Shown: one piece after another, positions 46,602 to 56,685 of the stretch
Position numbering within the stretch: position 1 is the first letter of the stretch
Layout of the letters: the number at the start of each line of letters is the position of its first letter
Assembly: GCA_964471595.1 (NCBI GenBank)
Contig: CAYYGN010000001.1
Location: 186,001 to 250,000 of the forward strand
Direction of reading: 5' to 3'
Origin: JAGNXB01 sp964471595
Lineage (GTDB): Bacteria; Bacteroidota; Bacteroidia; Chitinophagales; Saprospiraceae
DNA: 64,000 bases
Made by a program: the position numbers and the translations under genes
The notes under the pieces: generated by a model
Databases searched by the model: none
What the model saw: only the letters and a program-made list of their open reading frames with translations
What the model was told of the DNA's origin: nothing

Positions 46602-48371
46602 ATGCGTCAGTTTTTCAAATTCTTTACCGCTTCCTGTCTCGGAACGTTGGTGGCCCTTACCCTTATCGTGGGCATCCTGGTGCTCATCGGCAGCCGTCTC
46701 GCCTCCAGCCTCGACCGGACGGTATATATCGCCCCCAACTCGGTCCTTGAACTCCATCTGGATGGCCAGATCCCCGAAAAAACCAACAATCTGGCCAATG
46801 TGCCTCTGGAATTGGCCGATAAGAAACACATCGGGCTTTACGATTATCAGCAGATGATCCTGCATGCCGCCCAGGATGACAACATCAAGGGGATCCTGCT
46901 CCGGACGGAATTGTCCGAGCTTACCATGCCCGAGGCGGCCGTATTGAGAAGGGCGCTCGCCACCTTCCGGGAGAGCGGCAAGTTTGTCTACGCTTACGGA
47001 CGAATGATGACGCAGAACGGATATTACCTGAATTCCGTGGCCGACAGTGTGTACATGTCTCCCATGGGCATCATGGAATTCCGGGGGATGGCCGCAGATG
47101 TCATGTACTTCAAAAAACTGATGGACAAGCTCGATCTGGAGGTCGATGTCTTCTATGCCGGGCAGTTCAAAAGTGCTACCGAGCCATTCCGGTCCACCAG
47201 CATGAGCGATGCCAACCGCCTCCAGCTACGGGCCTATATCGAGGACCTTTTCCAGCAGATGTTGGACGACATCGGTCGCAGTCGCGGCATCGCACCGGAC
47301 AGTCTGCGGTATCTGGCGGACCGTTGGACCAGCTTTTCACCCGACAGTGCCCGCCAGACCGGGCTGATCGACGGACTGATCTACGAGGACCAACTTGAAG
47401 ACCGACTCCGACAGCGCGTCGGATTGGAAACCGGCGAAGAAGTACCTGTCGTCAAAGCTCAGGACTATTTCAAAACCGCCATGTCGAAGTTGGATTTCAG
47501 CGGCAAAGACAAAGTGGCCCTCGTCTTTATGGAGGGAGAAATCAACGTGGGCAAGGAGGAAGGTGGGATCATCCATGACGAGCCCTATCTCAAGATATTG
47601 AGGAAGATCGCCGACGACGACCGGATCAAATCCGTGGTCCTCAGGGTCAATTCGCCGGGCGGCAGTGTGCTGGCCAGCGACAATATCCTGCAGAGCATTC
47701 GAAATATCCAGGACAAAGGCAAGCCGGTGGTGGTTTCCATGGGCCGATATGCGGCATCGGGCGGCTATTACATTTCCTGTTATGCCGATTCGATTTTCGC
47801 CCAACCCTCCACGTTGACCGGATCGATCGGGGTGTTCTCGCTCATCCCCAATATTGGTAAATTCCTTGACCAAAAGCTGGGCCTGACGTTCGACACCGTT
47901 CGTACAACCCGTGCATCTACCTACCTGTCAGGCGTTTACGGGCTCGGGCCCGAGGAGCGCCACCTGATGCAAAAGCTGACGGATGACATCTACCGCGATT
48001 TCCTCCATAAAGTGTCCGAAGGACGGGGCATGACGATTGCCCAAGTGGATTCCATCGCCCAAGGACGCATTTGGACCGGACAGCGAGCCCTGGAAATAGG
48101 ACTGGTTGATGCCCTCGGTTATACGGATGACGCCCTGGCTTGCGCGGCACGCATGGCTTCTCTGGAGTCTTATCGCGTGGATGAATACCCCAAAGTGAAG
48201 GACCCGCTGATGCGATTGCTGGAGAAAATAACGGGCAGTGAAGAAACAACCGCCCGTGCTGTCCTGCAAAATGAATTGGGTTCCTGGTATGCACCCGTCC
48301 AACACCTCATAGACCTGCGCAAGATGGAAGGTGTCCAGGCCAGGCTTCCGTTCCAGCTCAGCGAGCAATAA
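46602..48371 (+). CDS. sppA: Signal peptide peptidase SppA (67K type)
   Basis: A 589-aa inner-membrane protease that degrades cleaved signal peptides. An N-terminal membrane anchor (FFTASCLGTLVALTLIVGIL) is followed by two tandem S49 domains, as in E. coli SppA. The catalytic Lys is Lys190 (YAGQFKSATEPF) in the first domain and the Ser nucleophile is Ser386 (RYAASGGYYIS) in the second; the spacing of 196 residues is close to the ~200 in E. coli. SPGGSV and GSIGVF are also typical. Earlier in-frame starts are rejected because they overlap the -7 box or lack the anchor. It is divergent from the large adhesin. Confidence 0.95.
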   Translation: MRQFFKFFTASCLGTLVALTLIVGILVLIGSRLASSLDRTVYIAPNSVLELHLDGQIPEKTNNLANVPLELADKKHIGLYDYQQMILHAAQDDNIKGILLRTELSELTMPEAAVLRRALATFRESGKFVYAYGRMMTQNGYYLNSVADSVYMSPMGIMEFRGMAADVMYFKKLMDKLDLEVDVFYAGQFKSATEPFRSTSMSDANRLQLRAYIEDLFQQMLDDIGRSRGIAPDSLRYLADRWTSFSPDSARQTGLIDGLIYEDQLEDRLRQRVGLETGEEVPVVKAQDYFKTAMSKLDFSGKDKVALVFMEGEINVGKEEGGIIHDEPYLKILRKIADDDRIKSVVLRVNSPGGSVLASDNILQSIRNIQDKGKPVVVSMGRYAASGGYYISCYADSIFAQPSTLTGSIGVFSLIPNIGKFLDQKLGLTFDTVRTTRASTYLSGVYGLGPEERHLMQKLTDDIYRDFLHKVSEGRGMTIAQVDSIAQGRIWTGQRALEIGLVDALGYTDDALACAARMASLESYRVDEYPKVKDPLMRLLEKITGSEETTARAVLQNELGSWYAPVQHLIDLRKMEGVQARLPFQLSEQ

Positions 48372-48394
48372 ACGCTGCAACAGCAGATCCTAAG

Positions 48395-48432
48395 GGCGCC
48401 ACGTATCCAGGTATGTGGCGCTCTTTTTTTTT
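48395..48432 (+). terminator. sppA terminator
   Basis: GCGCCAC (48396-48402) pairs with GTGGCGC (48415-48421), extended by a G-T and two A-T pairs, and is followed by a T-tract (48424-48432). Confidence 0.85.
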
Positions 48433-48926
48433 GCCGCCCTGCTTCACATCATATTATATTCTATTATAATAGATTGCATATGATTGGCGAAAGGTCTACC
48501 TTTACGGCGTCAAGGAGAGAACGCTGTTTGGCCTCATTTTTGCCCTTTGCGATTCACTCGTTGTAATCCCATGCCGATTGGAATGGCGGGTATCTGCTGA
48601 TGCCCTTCCTTGTACCCCCTGTCCTGTTTGGGATTGTCCCGGCATGACGCAGTGAAGACTACAATGAGATCGCATACCCTCTCCCGGGCGATACCGTTTT
48701 GGCGGAACGTCCCAGCCTCAGGTTCTGCTCCATCCCTCCGAATGACGGACTTTCCCTCCGTTATGGATTCCGCAATTGCAGGGACTTTTCATCGAGGCGA
48801 GCCTCGGGCTTTATCGTCCCAAAAATGTCTGGCCAGGCGGGCCGCCATGAGGTCAAGTTCCTCGTTACTGCCAATAAATCCTATATTTACTGCATCCCAG
48901 ACGCCGATCACGCGTATCCAATCCTT
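48433..48926. other. Gene-poor interval before the 2050-aa adhesin
   Basis: 494 bp with no convincing gene. An AT-rich patch (48447-48485) holds a perfect 12-bp palindrome CTATTATAATAG (48461-48472). The in-frame extension of the adhesin (from 48699) and a 106-aa frame at 48610 lack signal-peptide or family features. TATATTTA (48882-48889) is one base off a -7 box and lies 37 bp before ATG 48927. Confidence 0.5.
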
Positions 48927-51900
48927 ATGAGAAACCGGTTGATCGGCCTGGTCCTCCTGGGGACTTTTTTCCTTTCGGGCACTTCCCTTCACGGGCAGTT
49001 TCTCCCCATGTCCCCCGGCACTGTCAATGTGTGCAGTGGTGTTTTCACCGATAGTGGAGGCACGGGAGGCAATTATGGCCCCAATGAAACCCTGGTGATG
49101 ACGATCTGTCCGGATGGCTCGACGGGTACTCATACCCGGCTCAGTTTTTCAGGGATTGATATCCAGCCGGGTGATTCCTTGTGCTTTTTCGACGGTCCCA
49201 ACATCATCTTCCCCCAGTTGGCCTGCAACACGGATTTTCTCCAGGCCACACCATTCATCGTCCAGGCCACGCCCACCAATCCTTCCGGATGCATCACCGT
49301 AAGGTTCAAAAGCAACGCCACCAACCACGGCAAAGGTTGGACCGCCATCATCAGTTGCACTCCTGCCTGCCAGGCGTTTGAGGCCCTGATCCTGACGGCC
49401 GATCCTGCACCAGTACCGGCGGATACCGGTTGGATAGACATCTGTCCCGGCGAGGAAGTCAGTTTCAGCGGCGGGGCCAATTTTTTCCAGAACGACCTTT
49501 TGTACCATCAGGAACTCCCCCTCAGTATTTTCGAATGGGATTTTGGCGACGGGACCATGCAGGATGGCCTTTCTGCCAGCCATGTGTACACCCAACCCGG
49601 GGGCTACAAAGCGACGCTTTCCATTATCGACCAATTCGGCTGTCGCAACACCAATTATTTGACCCGCCGTATCCGCGTGGCTCCCCCACCCGATATCCGG
49701 ATTGAAAATCTGCCCGGCCCGGTTTGCTTCATGGACACTATTGAGCTGTCGGCATCATCTGATTCCTCGGGGTCGGAAAACGTGAAAATCCTGTCCCGGG
49801 AAGCTGCTTTTGATCTCGTCAAAATACGGGCAGATTCCATCCCACTGCCCGACGGGACCGGTGCCCTGTACCAGACCAGTCTGATCTTCACGGAATTCGG
49901 CCCGGACCAAATCCTGACTGATCCCTCCCAGATCGAGTCGATTTGCGTCAACATGGAACACTCCTGGATGCGCGATCTCCGCATTACCCTGACTTGTCCG
50001 ACCGGACAAACGATCGTGCTGGTCAACCAGGAAGAAACCGGCGAAGAGGTCTTCCTGGGTATTCCGTTTGAAGATGACGAACTCCTGCCGGAGCCTGTTC
50101 CCGGCCAGGGATTTACTTATTGCTGGGAATTTGATGCCCCCAACCCGTCCTGGCTGGACTATGCCAACCAGCACATGCCCCAGACCCTTCCCGAAGGATC
50201 CTATCTGACCTATGAGGCCATGGACGGCTTATTGGGATGCCCCCTCAATGGCGAATGGGTGCTTTCCATCCAGGACCTTTGGGCCATTGACAACGGATAC
50301 GTGTTCTGGTGGAACATTGCCTTCGATCAGGGGGTCCTTCCTCCGTCGGAAACCTTCAGACCCAAAGTGACGAAATTGGAATGGGAGCAGGCCGGACACA
50401 TATTTCTGCATAAAGGGAAGGACATCCAGGGCACGGCTCATACGGCAGGAACGACCTTTTTCCGGTTGCTCTACGAAGATGACTTTGCCTGTGTGGCCGA
50501 CACTTTCGTGACCATTCCCGTCCTGCCTCCTACGCATTCCCAGTGTCTCGATTGCCAGGAACTCATTTCTCCCATGGCCAACCAGGAAATTTGCCAGGGA
50601 GATACCGCCATACTGGAGACCTTGGTGAACGGCTTCATGGGAGACACCATTCCATTCGCCATGCATGCCATGCAGCCCCTGGGATATTCCAACCACCCTC
50701 CTTCCAATCCATACGGGGCGCCTTTGACCATTTCCAATATTTTCCCGCTGACCCTCAGTCCGGGCGCCGCAGAAATCGAGTCCGTCTGCTTCAACCTGCA
50801 AACGTACCCGGTCAACAACATTTCGGTATTCCTGGAGGCGCCAGACGGGTCACAACTGGAGCTCACCACTTATAACGGCGGGCTCGGCACCAATTATTCA
50901 CAGACGTGTTTTTCGCCCGGGAGCAACGACCCGGTTACCGCAGGAACCGCACCCTTCTCAGGCACTTATCGGCCTGAGGGCAACTGGAACAGCCTGACCG
51001 GGGCTCCCATCAACGGCACCTGGTATCTTCGCATCTCTGACAACTTCGGATTCAACCGGATGGGATTGTTCGAAAACTGGAGCATGACCCTGAAGGCTAC
51101 CAATGAGGTCACCTATGCATGGTCGCCATCCACTGGTCTGAGTTGTACCGATTGTCCTCAGCCCCAGGCCTATCCCGATCAAAGTCAAACTTATGCCCTC
51201 ATTGCCCAGGACCGATATGGTTGCGAAGACAAAAAAGAGGTCCTGGTAGAAGTCACACCTGTTTTCCCTGCACCGCTGGTAACCTGCGGGGAAAGTCTTG
51301 AAAACGGATTGATGATTTCCTGGTCGTCTGTACCAGGCGCTACTGCCTACGAGGTCAACATCAATCAAACCGGGTGGGTACCCGCCAACGGAGGACTTTC
51401 CCATCTGATTACCGGCATCCCCAACCACAATGCCGTCCAGATAGTGGTCCGGGCGGTGCCCTTGTCGGTCCAATGTCCCTCGGAAGAGGCCACCCTCGAT
51501 TGTTTTTATTCCTTTTGCCTGATGTATGCGGTCCTGGAACAGGCGACTCCTCCTTCCTGTTATGGCGGAAATGATGGCGAAGCCTACATTTCGGCCTATG
51601 ACGGCACAACCCCATTTACGTACAACCTGGACAATCTGACCACTCAGGGCTTCGGATATTTCAATACTGTCGCCGCCGGTGATCATTTTGTTATTGTAAC
51701 GGATGGCAATGGCTGCATCGATTCGGTCTTTTTCAACCTGAACCAGCCTGATCCCATTGGTGTCCTTCTGGACATTGACTCGGTAAGCTGCTTTGGTGCC
51801 AGTGATGGTCAAATTGAGGCGCTCGCCTCAGGGGGAACTCCCGGATACAACTACACGTGGCTGACGGTGCCTGCTGTTTTTTCACCCATATTGTCCAACC

Positions 51901-54900
51901 GGCCGGCGGCGGGATACACCCTTCGTGTGCGGGATGCCAACCAGTGCCTGAAAGACACCCTGGTCATGCTTCCCCAACCGGCCCTGTTGGAGGTTTTCTT
52001 CCAGACAGACACGGTCACTTGTTTCGGCGCTTCTAACGGGACGGCTACCGGTACACCCTCGGGAGGTAATGGCGGATACCAATTCCAGTGGAGTGATGGC
52101 CAAAACAGCCCCCTGGCCAACCAACTGGCCGCAGGGAATTTCGGTCTGACGGTTACGGATTGGAAAGGTTGCACCGCTTCCGGAACGGTGAATGTCCCCA
52201 CCGTACCGGACAATGTATATGCTACCAGCTTTCAACCGCCCACCTGTTTCGGGGACGGGGATGGACAGGCTTGGGTCAATGTCATACAGGCACCGGCACC
52301 GGTTCAATTCAGCTGGAAAGACCCCGCCTCCCAAAGCACGGATACCGCCTTCATGCTGGCTGCCGGTCCTCTGGAAGTCTGGGTCACAGATGCTTTGGGT
52401 TGCCGGGATACACTGACACTCCTCCTTCCTCAACCCGATACCATGGATCTGTCCATCCTCCCGGGGATGGCTACCTGTCCTGGTAGCTCGGACGGAGAAA
52501 TAACGGTCGTTGTGCAAAGCGGAGGGCTGCCTCCATACACCTTTGTCTGGTCGGATCCAATGGCTCAAACCGATTCTTTGGCGACGGGTCTTCCTTCAGG
52601 CACCTACTCAGTGACTGTCACGGATGCCCGGGGTTGTTGGCAAGCCATTTCCGGCGGCATTCCCATGGCTGACGGTATTGATGTCCAGATCACCGGAACA
52701 TCCGCCTCTTGCGCCACCAGCACCGACGGATCGGCAACGGCTGTTGTTACGGGGGGCACCTGGCCGTACCAATTCCGGTGGAGCGACCCCGGCATGTCGA
52801 CCGACAGTGTGCTTGTTCAGGTTTCGCCAGGCCTTTACACCGTCACAGTAACCGGTGCGCAGGGTTGCACCGGCACCGATACGGTCCTCATCGGATCCCA
52901 GAACGATCTCAAGATCGACAGCATCACATTGCTCACCCCCGATTGTTACGGCGGAACCAACGGAACCATCCAGGTTTTTGCATCTGGAGGAACGGGCAAT
53001 TTGTCTTTTGCCTGGTCAGATCCTTCCGCCCCGTCCGGTCCTGTAGCGAGCGGATTGGGTGCCGGCAGTTATACGATTTCTATCACTGATGATGCCGGTT
53101 GTCAAATCACCGGACAGGCCCTTCTTGACGAACCACCCCCCATTGGCATCCAAATGTCCGGGAATGACGTGGCCTGCCATGGCGGTTCGGATGGTTCATT
53201 GACGGCGACACCTGCGGGAGGTACGGGGGTGTATCAATTCGCATGGAGCACAACACCGGCACAGTCCGGTCCCACCGCCTTCCAGTTGCCGGCCGGTACA
53301 TGGACAGTGACCGTGACAGATGAGAACGGATGTACGGAAACGGCTTCCGGAGCGGTTGACGAACCCGTCATGCCTCTGGAGGTGGTCATCTTGTCTCACT
53401 TGCAAGGATGTGCCGGAGGCACCGGACATCAAATCGAAGCCGTCATAACCGGAGGAACTGGTCCGGCATATCAGGTCATTTGGGAGGATCAATCCACTGC
53501 TTTGGTGCGAAACCAACTCGCGGCAGGAACCTATTCTGTGACAGTGACCGATGAAGCTTTGTGTACGGCAACCGCCCAATTGACAGTGGTGGATCTGGAC
53601 CCTGTACAAATCGCGCTTTCCGGCGTGTCTCCCACCTGTCATGGGTGGGCGGACGGAACCGTACAGGTGGATCAGATTTCCGGAGGTAGCGGCATGGGAG
53701 ATCCCGGCCAATACCAATATCAATGGAATACAAATCCTGTGCAGACAGGACTGACGGCCACAGGTCTGACAGGAGATGCCGATTATCAGGTCACCGCCAC
53801 GGACATGTCCGGCTGTACCGGAACAGCTACTCTCCATCTTGACCAACCGGATATCCTTGCTGTGACGACGGAATGGCTTTCTCCTCGCTGTCAGGGAGGA
53901 TTGGACGGAATGGCCTCCATTCTGCAGATTACCGGCGGTAGCGGTAATTATGTGGTTCAATGGGCCAATGGAGGACTGGATTGGCAATGGACCGGATTAT
54001 CGGCCGGCACCTACGCATATACCGTCACTGATACTCAAGGTTGTGCCACTTCGGGTGAAGTCATCATCCCTGACCCACCGACCCTGGATGTGCAATTGGG
54101 TTATTTTTCTCCTCCTTCCTGCCCAGCCTTTGCGGATGGGGAAATCCGGCTGCAGACCATGGGCGGTGTACCTCCTTACGCCTTTGAATGGTCGAATGGC
54201 TCAACGGGCCATTCGGTAAGTGGCCTCATTGCCGGCAATTACGAAGTCACGGTCAGTGATGCCACCGGATGTACGCATGTTGAAACATGGAGCCTTTCCG
54301 ATCCTGAGCCCGTGGAGGTAGTGATTACCGGAGACGGTCCTGACTGCCAGGAAATGGCAAATGGACAGATCGAATTGACGGTAAGTGGTGGAACGCCACC
54401 TTACAAGTATCAGCTCAATCTGGGTCCCCTCCAGGACGAACCCGTCTTCAGCCGCTTGGGGCCATCGGACTATTCTGTTCGGGTGTACGATGCCAAGGGT
54501 TGCATCAGGGATGCCTTCATCACTCTGGCTGATCCATTGGCCTTCATGGTAGACGCCGGCGATGATGTCACTATTGAGCAGGGCGATACTGTTCGGTTGC
54601 TGGCTGAAACCGATATCATCACGCCGGTTGATTTCCGGTGGACAGCTCCTGTGAGCGGTACATTGGATTGTACGGACTGTGAAGCCCCATTGGCCTATCC
54701 TTTATTCACCACCACCTACACCGTTCACGCCTCGGACGAGCGGGGTTGTCAGACCCGGGATGTCGTGACCGTTTGGGTCAAGCCCAACCGGACGGTATTA
54801 GTACCCACCGCCTTTACCCCCAACAAGGATGGACAGAATGATTTGCTCCTGGTCCACGGCAAAGAAGGCATCCGGATCATCGTAATGCGTGTTTTCGACC

Positions 54901-55079
54901 GTTGGGGTGAACTGATGTTTGAGGTGGAAGATTTCATGATCAATGATCTTTCCATCGGGTGGAACGGTGAGTTCCGCGGAGAGGATATGAGCACCGGTGT
55001 ATATATTTGGGTGCTGGATGTGGAATACGCGGATGGATTTCGCGAGCAGTTATCCGGCCAAACAACTTTAATCCGGTAA
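48927..55079 (+). CDS. Giant CUB/PKD/P-domain/SprB-repeat adhesin with gliding-motility C-terminal domain
   Basis: A 2050-aa secreted protein. ATG 48927 gives the signal peptide (MRNRLIGLVLLGTFFLSG, cut after LHGQ). Order: CUB-like domain (NYGPNETLVMTICPDG to WTAIISC), PKD-like domain (FEWDFGDGTMQDGLSASHVY), two P-like domains (around residues 330-480 and 590-720; second with FSGTYRPEGNWNSL and WYLRISDNFG), a long tract of SprB-like repeats of ~75-85 aa to about residue 1850 (VTCFGASNGTATGTPSGGNGG style, then VTVTD..GC), and a type B C-terminal domain (LVPTAFTPNKDGQND, FDRWGELMFEV, IGWNGEFRG). Exported by the type IX system. A porP/sprF-family gene follows after a single base, so the two are cotranscribed and probably cognate. 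Confidence 0.9.
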   Translation: MRNRLIGLVLLGTFFLSGTSLHGQFLPMSPGTVNVCSGVFTDSGGTGGNYGPNETLVMTICPDGSTGTHTRLSFSGIDIQPGDSLCFFDGPNIIFPQLACNTDFLQATPFIVQATPTNPSGCITVRFKSNATNHGKGWTAIISCTPACQAFEALILTADPAPVPADTGWIDICPGEEVSFSGGANFFQNDLLYHQELPLSIFEWDFGDGTMQDGLSASHVYTQPGGYKATLSIIDQFGCRNTNYLTRRIRVAPPPDIRIENLPGPVCFMDTIELSASSDSSGSENVKILSREAAFDLVKIRADSIPLPDGTGALYQTSLIFTEFGPDQILTDPSQIESICVNMEHSWMRDLRITLTCPTGQTIVLVNQEETGEEVFLGIPFEDDELLPEPVPGQGFTYCWEFDAPNPSWLDYANQHMPQTLPEGSYLTYEAMDGLLGCPLNGEWVLSIQDLWAIDNGYVFWWNIAFDQGVLPPSETFRPKVTKLEWEQAGHIFLHKGKDIQGTAHTAGTTFFRLLYEDDFACVADTFVTIPVLPPTHSQCLDCQELISPMANQEICQGDTAILETLVNGFMGDTIPFAMHAMQPLGYSNHPPSNPYGAPLTISNIFPLTLSPGAAEIESVCFNLQTYPVNNISVFLEAPDGSQLELTTYNGGLGTNYSQTCFSPGSNDPVTAGTAPFSGTYRPEGNWNSLTGAPINGTWYLRISDNFGFNRMGLFENWSMTLKATNEVTYAWSPSTGLSCTDCPQPQAYPDQSQTYALIAQDRYGCEDKKEVLVEVTPVFPAPLVTCGESLENGLMISWSSVPGATAYEVNINQTGWVPANGGLSHLITGIPNHNAVQIVVRAVPLSVQCPSEEATLDCFYSFCLMYAVLEQATPPSCYGGNDGEAYISAYDGTTPFTYNLDNLTTQGFGYFNTVAAGDHFVIVTDGNGCIDSVFFNLNQPDPIGVLLDIDSVSCFGASDGQIEALASGGTPGYNYTWLTVPAVFSPILSNRPAAGYTLRVRDANQCLKDTLVMLPQPALLEVFFQTDTVTCFGASNGTATGTPSGGNGGYQFQWSDGQNSPLANQLAAGNFGLTVTDWKGCTASGTVNVPTVPDNVYATSFQPPTCFGDGDGQAWVNVIQAPAPVQFSWKDPASQSTDTAFMLAAGPLEVWVTDALGCRDTLTLLLPQPDTMDLSILPGMATCPGSSDGEITVVVQSGGLPPYTFVWSDPMAQTDSLATGLPSGTYSVTVTDARGCWQAISGGIPMADGIDVQITGTSASCATSTDGSATAVVTGGTWPYQFRWSDPGMSTDSVLVQVSPGLYTVTVTGAQGCTGTDTVLIGSQNDLKIDSITLLTPDCYGGTNGTIQVFASGGTGNLSFAWSDPSAPSGPVASGLGAGSYTISITDDAGCQITGQALLDEPPPIGIQMSGNDVACHGGSDGSLTATPAGGTGVYQFAWSTTPAQSGPTAFQLPAGTWTVTVTDENGCTETASGAVDEPVMPLEVVILSHLQGCAGGTGHQIEAVITGGTGPAYQVIWEDQSTALVRNQLAAGTYSVTVTDEALCTATAQLTVVDLDPVQIALSGVSPTCHGWADGTVQVDQISGGSGMGDPGQYQYQWNTNPVQTGLTATGLTGDADYQVTATDMSGCTGTATLHLDQPDILAVTTEWLSPRCQGGLDGMASILQITGGSGNYVVQWANGGLDWQWTGLSAGTYAYTVTDTQGCATSGEVIIPDPPTLDVQLGYFSPPSCPAFADGEIRLQTMGGVPPYAFEWSNGSTGHSVSGLIAGNYEVTVSDATGCTHVETWSLSDPEPVEVVITGDGPDCQEMANGQIELTVSGGTPPYKYQLNLGPLQDEPVFSRLGPSDYSVRVYDAKGCIRDAFITLADPLAFMVDAGDDVTIEQGDTVRLLAETDIITPVDFRWTAPVSGTLDCTDCEAPLAYPLFTTTYTVHASDERGCQTRDVVTVWVKPNRTVLVPTAFTPNKDGQNDLLLVHGKEGIRIIVMRVFDRWGELMFEVEDFMINDLSIGWNGEFRGEDMSTGVYIWVLDVEYADGFREQLSGQTTLIR

Positions 55080-55080
55080 A

Positions 55081-56136
55081 ATGAAGGTAATAAGTACCCT
55101 GTTGACGGCGGCTATGTTATGGGGATGTTCCTGGACCATCCTGCGTGCCCAGGATCCGCATTTCAGCCAGTTTTACCACGCTCCTTTGCAGGTAAATCCT
55201 GCCATGACGGGTGTTTTCCCGGGACAATTCCGCGTCGCGCTCAATTATCGCAACCAGTGGTCCAGCATATTGGGAGGGGATGCTTTCCGCACCATCAATG
55301 CTGCCGGGGACATGCGATTTGAAGTGTTTGGACAGGATTATTTTGCCTTCGGGCTCAACCTGATGCAAGACCAGGCCGGAGCCGGTCAGTTGCGCCAATC
55401 GCAAGGCAACGTCAGTGTCGGATACCTCAAGCAGATCGCCGGGGGCAAATACCGGTCGGATCATCAATATCTGGTGGCCGGCATGCAGGCAGGCCTGGGT
55501 CAATTTTCACAGGACTGGGGACAGTATTGGTTCAGCAATCAATACAACGCAGCTACTGAATCCGTTGACCCTGGATTGCCATCCAATGAATTTCTGGCAC
55601 AAAGCACCGATATCTTCCTCAATATCAACGCCGGATTGATGTACTATGCCGTTTTCGACGAAGATGCCAGTATTTATGGGGGCGCCGCTTTCTATCACAT
55701 CAACCAACCCGGCATTTCTTTCAACAACGACAAGTCGGAGAAACTGTACCGGAAAGTAATGGTTCATGCCGGTGGGCAGATCCCGCTCAACCCCTCCTTC
55801 AGCATTTTGCCGGCCGCTTACCTTTCGCTGCAGGGACCTTCCATGCAAACAGTGCTGGGTTCCAGTTTCCGGTATACCAACAAAGACTGGTATGAGGTGG
55901 CCATTCGTGCCGGTATCTGGACACGGTTGGCCAACCGGCTCGATAGCGGTATGGTCATGGATGCCCTGATTTACAGTTTCATTCTGGAGATGGACCGGTG
56001 GCAACTCGGTCTCAGTTATGATGTCAATCATTCTTCTCTGGATGTGGCCACGCATGGTCGGGGAGCCATGGAAATCGGACTGGTGTATGTCCATCCCTAC
56101 CAGTCGCGATACAGGGTGAATTGCCCAACTTTCTGA
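55081..56136 (+). CDS. PorP/SprF-family outer-membrane protein (partner of the 48927 adhesin)
   Basis: A 351-aa protein with a signal peptide and the family start QDPHFSQFYHAPLQVNPAMTG, then FRVALNYRNQWSSILGGD, the PorP/SprF signature, and an outer-membrane barrel. In Flavobacterium johnsoniae, SprF is needed for secretion of the adhesin SprB; by analogy this protein should support secretion or anchoring of the adhesin encoded one base upstream. It ends in CPTF. I see no terminator immediately after it. Confidence 0.92.
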   Translation: MKVISTLLTAAMLWGCSWTILRAQDPHFSQFYHAPLQVNPAMTGVFPGQFRVALNYRNQWSSILGGDAFRTINAAGDMRFEVFGQDYFAFGLNLMQDQAGAGQLRQSQGNVSVGYLKQIAGGKYRSDHQYLVAGMQAGLGQFSQDWGQYWFSNQYNAATESVDPGLPSNEFLAQSTDIFLNINAGLMYYAVFDEDASIYGGAAFYHINQPGISFNNDKSEKLYRKVMVHAGGQIPLNPSFSILPAAYLSLQGPSMQTVLGSSFRYTNKDWYEVAIRAGIWTRLANRLDSGMVMDALIYSFILEMDRWQLGLSYDVNHSSLDVATHGRGAMEIGLVYVHPYQSRYRVNCPTF

Positions 56137-56190
56137 TCAGGAAAGCTGCCTCTTATTCCATTCAGACAAAAGGAAATTGGCCAATGGCTC

Positions 56191-56283
56191 TCATGGCCGT
56201 TGACGGCGGATGGCTTGTCCGTCCAGCAGATAGAAGGCTGTAGCCAGAACAGAAACGACGAGTATGACAGACAAGATCATCAT
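56191..56283 (-). CDS. Possible 30-aa single-pass membrane protein
   Basis: A short frame on the minus strand encodes MMILSVILVVSVLATAFYLL followed by DGQAIRRQRP: one hydrophobic helix and then a positively charged tail, the layout of a small bitopic membrane protein. It lies downstream of the tRNA-Lys gene and its terminator. No strong ribosome-binding site is visible, which is common in Bacteroidota. It could be a chance frame; evidence is only the hydrophobic pattern. Confidence 0.35.
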   Translation of the reverse strand: MMILSVILVVSVLATAFYLLDGQAIRRQRP

Positions 56284-56335
56284 GATCGGGCGGCTATGGA
56301 ACCAAAGGTAATCACATCAAGGCAATTCTTCATAG

Positions 56336-56370
56336 AAAAAGCCCTGCAGAAATTACTGCAAGGCTTTTTT
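56336..56370 (-). terminator. Terminator of tRNA-Lys
   Basis: On the minus strand, GCCTTGCAG pairs with CTGCAGGGC (one G-U pair) around a 6-nt loop, flanked by A- and T-runs. It lies just downstream of the tRNA 3' end. Confidence 0.8.
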
Positions 56371-56373
56371 GAG

Positions 56374-56446
56374 TGATCTCGATGGGACTCGAACCCATGA
56401 CCCTTTGATTAAAAGTCAAATGCTCTACCGGCTGAGCTACGAGATC
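56374..56446 (-). tRNA. tRNA-Lys (anticodon TTT)
   Basis: A 73-nt cloverleaf on the minus strand. Acceptor stem GATCTCG/CGAGATC with discriminator A; D-arm GCTCAGCCGGTAGAGC; anticodon arm TTTGA-CTTTTAA-TCAAA with anticodon TTT; T-arm with GGTTCGAGTCCC. CCA is not encoded. U34 of this tRNA is an expected MnmA substrate. Confidence 0.97.
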
Positions 56447-56465
56447 CGCTTTTTGAAAAGCAGGG

Positions 56466-56498
56466 CAAAGATAGGTGCTCGCGGCCCAATTGACCAAA
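56466..56498 (-). promoter_or_regulatory. tRNA-Lys promoter
   Basis: On the minus strand, TTTG (56495-56498), 21 nt, then TATCTTTG (56466-56473); both boxes are exact. The box lies about 20 bp before the tRNA 5' end. The rest of 56499-56685 shows no gene. Confidence 0.65.
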
Positions 56499-56685
56499 TC
56501 CGGCTGAAAGAAACTTCCCGTTGAGCGGGATCCGGACTTCCGTTCTGGAGCGATGGCAGGAACAAATCCATGTCCTTTGTCAGGGCCCGGAATTCGGGAC
56601 ATATGCCGGGGAAATGCATCCCAGGTCCATCCGGAAGACAATATCAACCTGTTGTCATTGCATCTGATACGCAAAGGGGCTGCCA

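Noticed and set aside
48610..48930. 106-aa open frame before the large adhesin
   Set aside because: Composition is unlike a protein, there is no ribosome-binding or family feature, and it runs into the adhesin start.
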